A stretch of DNA of 64,000 nt from Amoebophrya sp. A120 (Eukaryota > Sar > Dinophyceae > Syndiniales > Amoebophryaceae). The translations under genes and the position numbers were made by a program. Position 1 is the first letter of the stretch. Every line of letters starts with the position of its first letter. The notes under the pieces are model-generated. The model worked only from the letters and a program-made list of their open reading frames with translations, did no database searches and was not told the DNA's origin. The stretch lies in NCBI GenBank assembly GCA_905178155.1, contig CAJINV010000002.1:5637709-5701708 (forward strand). The letters are read 5' to 3'. This document shows positions 22,678 through 32,668 of this stretch, one piece after another.

Positions 22678-24660
22678 TCTCGAGGTGGAGGACTCCCCAG
22701 CAACGAAACCTACTCACTGCGACGTCCCGCGCAAAGGGATGCTGTGTAACCGCTGTCTTCTATGATATGGCCTAGTCTCAGAGGTGGTTGACGGTGATGA
22801 ACGGGGTTCTTCTTTTTCCTATCGCGTGCCTACTTTACTCTACTTTGCCCGTAACAGACACTAGTCGCACGCGGCGCGCCATCGGTTTCAAAAAGGTTTG
22901 TCGGTATTGGTATAGTAATTGCGATTAGTATTCGTGTTGGGTGTTCGGCTGCGTCGGCGTTTGGTATTTGTTTTTGCAATACAGTTTGTTTTTTTCCCGC
23001 CCGTCCGGCAACATCGAAAATAAAGGAGCAGCAGTAGCGTTGCTTTTTTGTCAATGTCAAGTGCTAAGCGTTGCTATTTGTACTTGGAAAAAGTGACTCG
23101 GACAACTTTGCTGGATCAGAGGTGAGCGTCAGGCTTTTGAACTTGCGAGAAAACTTCAGTCTTTTGTTTGTGGCGACTCGGAACGAGTGCAGCACGAGTG
23201 AACAAAAATAAGCGCAGTAGAGCGGCTGACTTTCCGCGAATACCAGCCTCGAAGTATCAAAAAGGCTAGGGCTCAAAGTTGTTGCTACTTATTGTATTGT
23301 TTTTCCCTTGTATGTAGTTTTACTTCGTAGTCCGCTGCGAGTTTTTCATTTTCGGTTTTTGCAATAAGACGCTCTTGTGTGCAGTTCCGTTTTGCAACAT
23401 CACCGCGTTAAGGACATCATGCTGCGGGCGCAGCCTGATACAGAGACTTTTACATTTGGACCATGGTTCGACTGACCGGTGCATTTTTCAGATTTTGATC
23501 TTTCGTGTTTGGTTCGTTCTTCTTCGTCTCTCAACTACACGGAGCTTGCTCTACACCGATCTTCTGCGAGCGCCACTAGAGGCTGGGATCTTTTTCCTAG
23601 TGTAGGTCGAAAGTGGTACTGCCTGACGCGAGTAGCTTGCTGTCTACAGAGTCACTTTGGCAAAAAATGCGTCGGCCTTTGAAAAGTAGGGCCCACGCGC
23701 GCTGCTCGATTACGCCGTCCCAAAGGATCCGGTGCGAAATGCGAGGCCGGCTTTTCGCGGTCCGGATCAATAAAATGCTGAGGCTTCACCGAGCTGGTGA
23801 CGGGAGCCCGGGTGCGGGACGAGTGCCCCTTCCACGACTCACCCGGGGAATCGCAAAAAGAGTTTTCAATATCAGGCCGCGCACCAGCGCGGCGATATCG
23901 CTCCACCCCGGCTGATGGCTAGGCGGCGTCACAAATCGATAGCCAATGAGTCCGGCCGCCGGACCTTCTAGGCCAGAGGAAATGACGAGCGTGAATTTTC
24001 GCGGCTACCAGAACTGCAGCACGATATTACGAAGGCGGCCGCGATCGCCCCCCTTTGCTGGAAAGGACGCAAAGCCGTACGCCGATGGGCGAAACGCCAT
24101 GGGTCCTTGTCGAATCCCGGCAGGGCATTGAGGGGGAAAAAACATAGACGGATCGTCCGCGGCACCATCGTCGACCAAGACGCGGAGCCGGGTCGCGCCA
24201 GCCGGGGCCCGAGTGCGTGAATTTCCGCGGGCCGGCAAAAGGAAACACAGTAGACAGATCACACTTAGCGATACTGCTGCCCCATGAAAGCACTCGCCGG
24301 AGCTCTTACAGCCCCGAGTCCGCCCCACTCCATGAGCGTCCATGCCCCGCCGGGTCCGATCAGATCTGACAGCCTGGTATTCCGGAAAAAGCGAGCAAAA
24401 TCACTGCAAAGGCTTGCGCTTTGCAGGGGCGGCCGATCTCGAAATCACAGGACACGGTGTTCCAGCTTGGGGAGCGTGGCCTACGGTCGGGATTAGAATG
24501 CTTTTACCCCCTTTTTTCCGTCGACTGGATCCATCCAGATGTAATTTGGCAGCTTTTTGCCATTTTTGGAAAATCCAGGAAAAAAGCTTTAGAAGTGCAT
24601 TTATGGTGGTCCCCCTGAAAATTCGCACAGCCAACCTGAATAGTGGATGCGCTAACTATT
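22678..24660. other. Intergenic, no supported gene; GC-rich distal half
   Basis: Upstream of SEC63 and up to the left edge of the retrotransposon. From about 23.65 to 24.5 kb the base composition becomes clearly GC-rich, with open frames in several phases, as expected from composition alone. No domain was recognised. Confidence 0.45.
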
Positions 24661-24836
24661 ATTTTATCTGTGTTCAGGTCATCTCTGGCTTCTCATATAT
24701 CATGGCTTTGATGCTAACACAATGTGACCTCTGGTCCCGAACGAAGATCGGCCAGCGCGTTCCAAGCGCGGTATGAGCAAGCTCTACCAAAGTCGAGCGG
24801 GAAACCTCGCCTCCAGCGATGTGTACCTTGGGCGCC
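24661..24836. repeat. Split direct repeat A1 of DIRS-like element
   Basis: A 176-bp copy that appears identical to 31651-31826. It begins ATTTTATCTGTGTTCAGGTC and ends at CTTGGGCGCC; flanking sequences then differ. It marks the left edge of the element. Confidence 0.92.
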
Positions 24837-25009
24837 GCTCAACACAAACCTTCCGAGAACCGCGAAGACGCTTGCACCATTCCAAGCTTAGAACACGCCG
24901 ACGATCGAGTGTACACCGCGACTGACCAAAGCAGTCGGCATACTCAGGCCACACTGTGCTACCACCTACACACTCATATCCTTTTCACAAAAAACCAACA
25001 CAACATGAA

Positions 25010-27319
25010 TCAAAAGTCCACCTCTTCATCAGATGACTTAGCATTACCACAGTCGATGTCCTCAGCATTTTGAGAAGCCGCGATAGCATCCGCGAGCTTA
25101 GACACACCAGCATCAACATCAAGCATTAACAGCTTATAGAAATAATCATCAAACCCAAAGCCTTCAACAATCTCAGAGAACAGCGAGGGGAACACCCTCA
25201 AGAGCACCTCCATCTTTTCGTCCCTAGTGGGGTAGTCCGCCAAGTTGTAATCACTTGGCACCCGTGTGTTCCACGGCTTCATGTCGTGCGCAGCGACTAG
25301 AGTCCAGAACTCCGCCGTTAATCTGGTGTAAATCCACTTCTGCCGTCCTCCGCTCTTTCCCTGAGCCAACAAGCACTCCTGTGCGCACTTGTTGTCGATC
25401 GCATGATCGAACCGCTTCCCCTTCAAGTCTTCTGCGAAGTACTTGACCGCATACGGCCCGGCCACTGTCTCCAGCACGTTGATCGGGTACAACCTGTACT
25501 CCTTGTGCAGGTCTTTCGCGTAGACCGTCTGCCGCACGCACTTAAACTTCCCGGCCTCTACATAGACCGCCGCAATGACCCCCTTTTTATCACTCCACTG
25601 GGCATCCGTGTAGAGGAGAGTGCTTCGCTTGCTGTCCTCCTCAAAGGTGATCCCCCTCTTAAGCGGAAGGGCCATGATGTGCTTGATGGCATGCAGAGCC
25701 GTGGCGACGTCCTGGGTCACCTTTCTTTCTTCCTTATTCAAGTGGATGCGCAGCGGCTTCATCACGGGGTTGAGTGCTCTGTCTGCCACCGCGGCAAGCA
25801 CAAAGGTCAACCTTCCTACCAACTCGTTCCCCGCGACCGGATCCAAGTCCATGGCCGCCAAAGCCTGGTCGCAGGCTCCTACAATCTGCTTCTTCTTGAA
25901 GTCCGTCACCTCAACCGTCACTACATCCCCCCGCAAATCGAACAGAAGCCCCAAAATTTCCAGCAAATTCCCTACGTTCACCTTCTCAAACATCGCGGGG
26001 AGTCCTAACATCTCCAAGAGTTCCAGCAACATCGTTTTCACCTCATCGCCCTGCCCTGCTATCACAAAGCTGGGGTAGTCATCCACGTAATCTTCACTGT
26101 TGATCTTGTAGTGCTTTCTTAACACCGCCCGCAACAACTTCCCCGGCCTGCACCACCCGGTGACGCTGTGTCGTGACCCAAAGATTGCCGAAAGAGCTAC
26201 AAACCGGTGGTACTTTTGGGTTGCCGGGTTGAACACCACCACCGTGTTGTACCTCCTGTGCTCCGGTTTGACCATCAAGTTGTTGTAGCACTTGGCTATG
26301 TCCAACAGGACCGCCTCGATGTCGTTCAAAGCGACACTCTCCCTTCTCCGTTTTTTCCTGTTTGACTCCTTTTCAACGCAGCCAAACACGGACGGCGCTG
26401 ATGCTGGCGGCAGCTTTGCGCCGCTTTTCAACAAGTCCGCATCCATGTCATCCCTTTCGCCCTTCACGAAGGCAGCAAACTGCTTTTCGTATCTCCGCTC
26501 TGCGGCCCTGCACCGCTGTAGCACCTTCTTGCTGTGCTTCACTATTTTCTTGCCCGCATTGTCCGGGCATTTTGCCACTGCTGCATTGGCAAGCACATCC
26601 AGGGCGGAGGGGATCGGCACCCGTTTGGGCAAGGGGGAGCACTTGTTTGCCGACGCCGCTGGATCTATCAAGCGGCACTTCCTAGCTTGATGCCGGGGGA
26701 ATCTGCGGTAACCAAAGTACACTTCTTCCTGTGCTGCTTTGTTTGTCGCAATGTCGTCGGGGATGTCGTACGGTCCCAATAACAACGCGTACCCCAACTC
26801 CGGCACCTCTTTGGTTTCCTTTATGCTCCTGTCCCACACCAACTGGATGTCGTCATCATTCCAGTTGGGTTTTTTGTGCTCTCCCCGTAGTATCCCTTGG
26901 ATGACTTTGCTCGGCACAAAGTCTTCCGGCTTCCCGTTCATCTTGTCGCGCCTCTGTCGCGGGCTCCAAGTGCTGTCCACCTCGCACTCCCCTATCATCG
27001 CCAGTCCGCTGTGCCAGACCCGCCAAGCCTCGGGATCTGACGGGTGGAACTTGTTCCCCAGCAGTTCCCACAGTCCTAATTTGCCGCAAACCTTCGGCTT
27101 TCGAATCTCCTCTTCTATTTCCTGGAACAGCACTTGCGACCTTTCCGCAGTCTGCTCGTGCCATTTCTTCATCTCGTCGTGTCTCATCCTAAGATCATCA
27201 ATGCTGCTGTCGCCCGGATTGGGCAGCAGCTGCGCCGTGTCGAATGGATGATCCCGCAACTCATCCACTTCGACGCGCTTCAAGACAGCCTTAACTTCCG
27301 CCTCGGTCGGAAGCTTCAT
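25010..27319 (-). CDS. Reverse transcriptase-RNase H of DIRS-like element, 769 aa
   Basis: Single open frame from ATG 27319. It copies element RNA to DNA. The N-terminal 300 residues are a charged linker region. RT motifs follow in order: motif A (LLDIAKCYNN), motif B (FGSRHSV) and motif C YVDDY near residue 410. An RNase H domain follows from about residue 565, with YTDAQWSD, ETVAGPYAVKYF, AIDNKCAQ and NLADYPTR supplying the four acidic positions. No integrase, aspartic protease or methyltransferase is visible. It reads antisense to the A1-body-B1-A2-B2 repeat order. Intact, so possibly functional. Confidence 0.9.
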   Translation of the reverse strand: MKLPTEAEVKAVLKRVEVDELRDHPFDTAQLLPNPGDSSIDDLRMRHDEMKKWHEQTAERSQVLFQEIEEEIRKPKVCGKLGLWELLGNKFHPSDPEAWRVWHSGLAMIGECEVDSTWSPRQRRDKMNGKPEDFVPSKVIQGILRGEHKKPNWNDDDIQLVWDRSIKETKEVPELGYALLLGPYDIPDDIATNKAAQEEVYFGYRRFPRHQARKCRLIDPAASANKCSPLPKRVPIPSALDVLANAAVAKCPDNAGKKIVKHSKKVLQRCRAAERRYEKQFAAFVKGERDDMDADLLKSGAKLPPASAPSVFGCVEKESNRKKRRRESVALNDIEAVLLDIAKCYNNLMVKPEHRRYNTVVVFNPATQKYHRFVALSAIFGSRHSVTGWCRPGKLLRAVLRKHYKINSEDYVDDYPSFVIAGQGDEVKTMLLELLEMLGLPAMFEKVNVGNLLEILGLLFDLRGDVVTVEVTDFKKKQIVGACDQALAAMDLDPVAGNELVGRLTFVLAAVADRALNPVMKPLRIHLNKEERKVTQDVATALHAIKHIMALPLKRGITFEEDSKRSTLLYTDAQWSDKKGVIAAVYVEAGKFKCVRQTVYAKDLHKEYRLYPINVLETVAGPYAVKYFAEDLKGKRFDHAIDNKCAQECLLAQGKSGGRQKWIYTRLTAEFWTLVAAHDMKPWNTRVPSDYNLADYPTRDEKMEVLLRVFPSLFSEIVEGFGFDDYFYKLLMLDVDAGVSKLADAIAASQNAEDIDCGNAKSSDEEVDF

Positions 27320-28121
27320 GATGTCAGGGTCTACAAGTCTGATCTACTGAGGAGAACCTAAATCGATCTACAGCGAACGCGACACGACACGCGGGTATAG
27401 GAGCTGGAAGTACACTTTGAACCGCTAATGCAACATTTGCGCACGTTTTGTCCGATTTCTTGACATTTGCCCCTTTTTACCATTTTACTGATGCTTTCTG
27501 CTGCAGACCGACAGCTGCTTTGGCATGGCTCTCCACATGGTGTCGCGCACTACCGACGCTAAGTTTTTTCCTGTTTTCCTAATTTCAAAGCCGACACTTT
27601 GACTGATCCTGACATGTCAATTACACGAGTCCTTGTGCGCTGAACTCGAGATGTGCGGCTGACGCGCACTCGCGACTATGGCATCAAAGTCCTGCCTATG
27701 CGCGATCTGACTTAGCAGAGCTGTTGACACATAAATCGAAACGTGGGTGCGTTTACACAAACATGTTGTACAGGAAAATATCCAGTCATTCTATTTTTCA
27801 ATCAGAATGTCACTCCAACTTGTTGTCCATTTTCCATCATACAACATATCAGCCTCATCTGAGCTGCTGCGTACATCCTCCTGATAATAAATCTGACTGT
27901 AAAATCACAACAACACATAATGAGGCCAAAAAAGACAGGCACAGTTAAAAATTAACATAGAAGTAGACCTACACTTTCATAGCACACAAAAAAAACTCTT
28001 CTCTTGGAGAAATTATCTTTCTAAACTGAACCATTCATTGAAGTGTACTATTACTTCTGTAAGCCTACGACAGGGCTGCCAGTGCTCTCACTACTGGCAG
28101 CTTGCGATGACAATAGTTCAA
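27320..28121. other. Non-coding spacer inside the DIRS-like element
   Basis: Lies between the RT-RNase H start and the Gag-like stop. It is AT-rich around 27.7-28.0 kb and probably contains the RT gene promoter. No gene seen. Confidence 0.5.
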
Positions 28122-29667
28122 CTATTCATCCTTCTTGTCATCGACCGGCTTGCGCCAGTCCTCAAACTCCACTCCCTTGAACTTGTCACCGTAGATGTTG
28201 TTCTCCTTCATCTCCTTGAACTGGTTGATGGAGATGTCCCCGGCCTTGGGGTGGGCGAACCGGCAACCGGATCCGTACTGGCATTTCCCCCGCGACGACA
28301 TGAACGTGTGGCGCCAGGGCTTCGCCTTGGCACCCTTCTTGCCCTTCTTGCCGTCACCTGATGCAGTGCAATTTTCAATCATCTGTGTCAAAGCAGCCTT
28401 GCATTACAAGTTTTGCAGCGCGATTGTCTCACCTGGAGAAAGTAAAAATACATTGTGCACATGACACCTTCATCCGGGACATAGGATCCGAATCTTGTGT
28501 GCTGGAATCTAATGGCACCGGGCAAGCCCTCGGCCCACTTTGGCCACCATACCAAAAGAGTATGCCTGTGTGCTTTGACACCTTTGTTTCTCTTGTCTTT
28601 GGAGTACCAGGTCGGTCCATACATGGAGGCGTTGCTGGTCTGCTTCTCGATCAATGCCTGCAACTCCGAAGTCTTCTTGTTCAACACGGCGACCTCCTCC
28701 TGGATGATCTTCTTACTCTCCGCTGCGGATTCCTTCGCTTGCTGTTATGGGAACAAGTGACTTATTTTTCATGTCAAAAAGACAAATACTGCAGTTGCAT
28801 CATCACGCAGCACATACTGAACAAGAGACATCTTTTTTACCTCATGGATTGCTTTCTGCTTTTGCAATTCCTCACTCCACATGCGGTTGTATCGTCCTTC
28901 TTGCAAAAACGCAGTCATGCGTTGCTCATACGTCGTTCCCGGTGTGTACGAGTCTGGCGTCACTTGTTCGCTTTTGTACACGATGGCACCAAACACCTTA
29001 TCGGCGATGGCGTAGGAGTACTGGTTCGCAGCCATGATGTGCTTGTTGATCATGTTGTTGCGCTGGGCCCCGTTGATCAGAGCGGGGCGCTCCCTGTGGA
29101 TGACGCTGCTCATGGCGCACATCAAAGCGACGGGGCCGAACGGGTAGACCTCCTTCTCGTCCTGCTTGACCTTCTTACCCTCCTTGTACATTACACCTGA
29201 TAATTTCACATATGCGAAATAAAGCTTGACGTGCCTCAATCTACGATCACCACACACACACTGCCATGTCAGCAGGGCCATGACTAATCTTTTTTTTAAA
29301 CAGGTCAATATAGTGATAGCGATACCAGCCTCGTAGGTGGCCCGCGAGTTGATGATTTTGGCGGCCTTTGCGAAACTGGCCTGCGTGGGCTTCAGCTCGA
29401 CAATCTCCATCTCAATGCTGTAGAAGGCGTTCTCGATGGTCTGGTCCTGACCAACAAAGTGCTCCATGAACCGTCTCGATTCTGCAGCGTTCAACGCCCC
29501 TCCGGCTGTGATTTGTAGTGATGTGTTTTTTTTTTAATCAATTCATGTCTGTGATGAGAAACTTTTGCGTCGCAACACACGCTAGTAGCCAATAAGTCCA
29601 ATGTCATCACACCAAACATGATACCTACGGCAGCCGCAGCTGCAGGCGCTGGTGCTGGTGCGGCCAT
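28122..29667 (-). CDS. Gag-like protein with zinc-finger motif, five exons, 324 aa
   Basis: Exons 29667-29625, 29505-29326, 29196-28841, ~28742-28583 and 28357-28122 join in one frame with GT-AG introns of about 119, 129, 98 and 225 nt. The N-terminus is Ala/Pro-rich (MAAPAPAPAAAAAVG). A helical middle and a coiled-coil-like stretch (EEVAVLNKKTSELQALIEKQ) follow. A Lys-rich linker leads to a C-X5-C-X3-H zinc-finger half (KCQYGSGCRFAH), and the C-terminus is charged. Position between recombinase and RT, plus a nucleic-acid-binding motif, suggest Gag. Spliceosomal introns are unusual in a retroelement Gag. It could instead be a captured host gene with a CCCH-type finger. Confidence 0.7.
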
Positions 29668-30058
29668 TTTTACTTGGTTTTTCGGGGTGAACCCTACTTC
29701 GCAGTGGAGAAGCCTCAAGCTTAGACAAAATTCCCTACGTGGAGATTTTTTGGTAAAGGATGTCACAAATCCATGGGCATCAACACAACTAAAACCGTCG
29801 CACTCAAGCACAGGTTTACTAGAGACGCGTGGACACGTAATGTCACATAGAGTAGCACTTTCGTCTCATCTCGTCAATTTTTCACCAGATCTCAATGACG
29901 TGCTGGATCTCACAGTAATCACATTCTTCCTTTCTGGGATGGAGAGTTTTTGTCTTGGCGCAACATGCTGTGATGAACACTGGAGCTGTGTGATGCTTGC
30001 GCCCACTTCTGCCCAGGGTGGAGCGCATACTTGCCATCTGTCATGTGCATTCTCAATC
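29668..30058. other. Spacer between Gag-like and recombinase genes
   Basis: Non-coding gap inside the DIRS-like element that must contain the Gag-like promoter; no motif identified. Confidence 0.45.
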
Positions 30059-31474
30059 TTAAGCTCCACAGAAGTTCACTGGCAAAAACATGTCTCTGGA
30101 AATGTACGGCACTGATCGCACGTAGTGCAACAACATCTGCAAACAGGCCCATCTGCAGTGGATGACGCACCGCAGTGGCTCCACTTTCAGTAGGAAAAGG
30201 TGCGTTGCGCACCCGATCCGCCAGCTGTGGCTGGCAGCCTCGTGCTCTTTAAACACTCCTCGCATGATCAGTGTCACGTCCAGGTCATCTGCACACAACG
30301 TGGGTAAAATGCTTTTGAACTTGCACACACAATAGAAGTCAGGCATTCCACATTTCTGCAACTGGTCACACACACAAGTCACACGGACCATACTGTAATG
30401 GCTCACCTTGGTACTACACTCCATAAAATTCAACAGCAGGTCGTTCTTGTCGTACCTCATGTGGATCAAATCTTTACTGCCTGTCATTTGTGTGTCCAGC
30501 TTTTTTGTTTCGCTTTTCCGCAACGCTGCGAAAAAGGAAATGCAAAGGACTACCACCTGCCGGTAGTTCAGCTGCTTGGCAGCAAAGTACTTATGTATGT
30601 GAGCTAATGTCAATGGAGATTTTTGCTTTTTCCTTCCCAGATATCCCCGTCTGACCAATGTCGTCATTTCCTGCCGTATGAAGTCCTTGTCATTGTCCTT
30701 CATCCAGCACCGCGCGTCTTCCAAGACGTCTTTCGTAGCCTGCTGCACGCTTGCATAACCCGCTGCCATGCATGTGGCTATGTAAGCCCGCACTGAATCA
30801 AATCCCCACATGGTGAAGGGCAGCTCCGAGGCCACCTTCAGATACCGTTTCACCCGACTGTCGCGGTTATCTTCCGCTTTCTTCCTGGTGGTCATCGCGT
30901 CCAGGCTGCTAAGCGCGTCGCTCAGCAGTGTCCTGTCTTTCGCTATGTCCAGCGCCAGGGCCATCTTGCCCTGTGCGGCGGACTTCTCCTTGTCCGTTCT
31001 TGCCGCGAAAACCTCGTCAGTCGCAGCGTAGGCTCCTCTGGCCTGCCGTGCGAACTCCTCTTGTGTCAGATCCAGACACGACGCCCGTGACGCGGGATTG
31101 TCCTTCCTGTAGTGCGAGATGATCAGCCCATCGGGACCTCTCGTCGCCTTGTACCGCAGCGGCTCCAGCTGCTTCTGCAACCTGTATCCCTGTGCCTGCG
31201 TCATGTGCAGCACACCCAGCGCGTCCCCTTGTAGGACCTTATCGTGCTTTTCCGCCTCGTGAAAGAGGCCCTGCGGTAGGCTACTGCTGCTTTGCAGGAA
31301 ACCCAGCGGGAGCTTGTCGCCGCTGTCCACACACGACCTGACGGTCTTCTCCGCTGCCTTTTCTCCGAAAGCAGACTGCAACTTCTCGTATGAACTGAAG
31401 TTGTCCCGCGCAACTTCGGATAACTCGGCCTTCATGTCCGCCATGAAGGCATCGTCACTGAACTCATCGTCCAT
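30059..31474 (-). CDS. Tyrosine recombinase of DIRS-like element, 471 aa
   Basis: Single frame from ATG 31474. Tyrosine recombinases integrate the circular DNA form of DIRS-like elements. The C-terminal catalytic domain shows all expected residues: Arg319 in AALRKSE (box I), His416 and Arg419 in SHSWRIG (box II), and a candidate nucleophile Tyr451 in LLHYVRSV. The spacing and the LRCVIHCRW segment match DIRS and Ngaro recombinases rather than bacterial integrases. The N-terminal 250 residues form a helical region that probably binds DNA. The gene starts 36 bp from repeat B1, which may carry its promoter. Confidence 0.88.
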   Translation of the reverse strand: MDDEFSDDAFMADMKAELSEVARDNFSSYEKLQSAFGEKAAEKTVRSCVDSGDKLPLGFLQSSSSLPQGLFHEAEKHDKVLQGDALGVLHMTQAQGYRLQKQLEPLRYKATRGPDGLIISHYRKDNPASRASCLDLTQEEFARQARGAYAATDEVFAARTDKEKSAAQGKMALALDIAKDRTLLSDALSSLDAMTTRKKAEDNRDSRVKRYLKVASELPFTMWGFDSVRAYIATCMAAGYASVQQATKDVLEDARCWMKDNDKDFIRQEMTTLVRRGYLGRKKQKSPLTLAHIHKYFAAKQLNYRQVVVLCISFFAALRKSETKKLDTQMTGSKDLIHMRYDKNDLLLNFMECSTKVSHYSMVRVTCVCDQLQKCGMPDFYCVCKFKSILPTLCADDLDVTLIMRGVFKEHEAASHSWRIGCATHLFLLKVEPLRCVIHCRWACLQMLLHYVRSVPYISRDMFLPVNFCGA

Positions 31475-31509
31475 GGAGCGGGTGGGTGGGAAATCCGTAA
31501 AAAGAAAAA

Positions 31510-31650
31510 TCAGCGGCTAAAGCCACCGATATCTTCGGTCCTGCTACCCTTATCTACTATTTTCTACCTAATTTGGCGTGGGTCTGTGGCTATACAGCTG
31601 TAGACTCTCCTTCACCCACATAAAGCCGCGACCTCGTCCCTCGCCTGCCA
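31510..31650. repeat. Split direct repeat B1 of DIRS-like element
   Basis: 141 bp matching 32526-32666 with about three mismatches. It begins TCAGCGGCTAAAGCC and ends CTCGCCTGCCA, immediately followed by A2. Confidence 0.92.
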
Positions 31651-31826
31651 ATTTTATCTGTGTTCAGGTCATCTCTGGCTTCTCATATATCATGGCTTTG
31701 ATGCTAACACAATGTGACCTCTGGTCCCGAACGAAGATCGGCCAGCGCGTTCCAAGCGCGGTATGAGCAAGCTCTACCAAAGTCGAGCGGGAAACCTCGC
31801 CTCCAGCGATGTGTACCTTGGGCGCC
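31651..31826. repeat. Split direct repeat A2 of DIRS-like element
   Basis: 176-bp copy of A1, directly abutting B1, recreating the end-to-end junction of a circular form. Confidence 0.92.
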
Positions 31827-32525
31827 TTCCGCCACCTACGCTCTCAACGGAGAGGGTGCCGACCGAGGCACAACCAAAAAGCGCCCACCAACGCTCGACG
31901 TGAGCGTAGCGAAGATATCTGAGGCTGCAAGCCGATCCTACCTTGAAGTCACGCACTGCGGAACCCTGCCTGTCCTCTCATGCTGCCGGCGTCATGGAGC
32001 CGATTCCTGACTGGCTCTTCCTTCGACTGGGACATCATGTCACCGACGTGAAGCGCTGCTACTCGGACGGGTCCAAATAGCAGCACTCCACATCCGTCTC
32101 GTGCTGAGCGCGGCGAACCGCGCCTGGCACTAGACGAACCTGCATCACGCATGGGAGCGCACCACCGGTGGGGTGACCCTTGCCTGGACAAGAGACTACC
32201 GACCCACCGAGCAGCAGCGCTTGACGCCGATGCGGCAGCACACCCTAGACGCTTACCTGATGCGCCTGTTGTCGCTCAGCGACGTCACCACCTGTACTGC
32301 CCTCAGGGCTTGCCATGTGCGCATTCCCCTTGCACACCGCAGCATCCAGTGCTGCGACACTGGCGATGGACTCCGTCGATGACGGGCCAGTCCGATCGCT
32401 GCTGACGCCGCACCAGGCGGTCCCGCCAGCGAGCCTTCAAGGCTATATACCCACCGCCAGGCACCTCCGGTCCTGGCGGGATCTGCAGGGGCACGGTCGA
32501 TCAGCACCGTGAGACCAAAGAAAAG
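31827..32525. other. Unique 700-bp segment between A2 and B2
   Basis: GC-rich, with no long gene-like frame and no visible copy elsewhere in the window. In PAT or Ngaro elements A2 and B2 are adjacent, so this spacer is unusual. It may be internal control sequence or a secondary insertion. Confidence 0.5.
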
Positions 32526-32668
32526 TCAGCGGCTAAAGCCGCCGATATCTTCGGTCCTGCTACCCTTATCTACTATCTTCTACCTAATTTGGCGTGGGTC
32601 TGTGGCTATACAGCTGTAGACTCTCCTTCACCCACATAAAACCGCGACCTCGTCCCTCGCCTGCCAAT
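32526..32668. repeat. Split direct repeat B2 of DIRS-like element
   Basis: Second copy of B1, ending CTGCCAAT; sequence then diverges into unrelated AT-rich DNA. It marks the right edge of the element. Confidence 0.9.

Larger units (their letters stand above)
24661..32668 (-). mobile_element. DIRS-like tyrosine-recombinase retrotransposon with split direct repeats
   Basis: An element of about 8.0 kb whose genes all read on the minus strand in the order tyrosine recombinase, Gag-like, RT-RNase H. In plus orientation the repeats are A1 (24661-24836), body, B1 (31510-31650), A2 (31651-31826), a 700-bp spacer, B2 (32526-32668). B1 and A2 abut exactly, as expected for the junction of a circular intermediate in DIRS/PAT/Ngaro-type elements. 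The 176-bp A copies look identical and the B copies differ at about three positions in 141, so the insertion is young or active. There is no LTR with integrase and no obvious target duplication, as expected for tyrosine-recombinase elements. All three ORFs are open. Confidence 0.85.

Noticed and set aside
24661-31826. Classical LTR retrotransposon with 176-bp LTRs
   Set aside because: There is no integrase or protease, a tyrosine recombinase is present, and a second repeat pair (B1, B2) gives the split-repeat arrangement.
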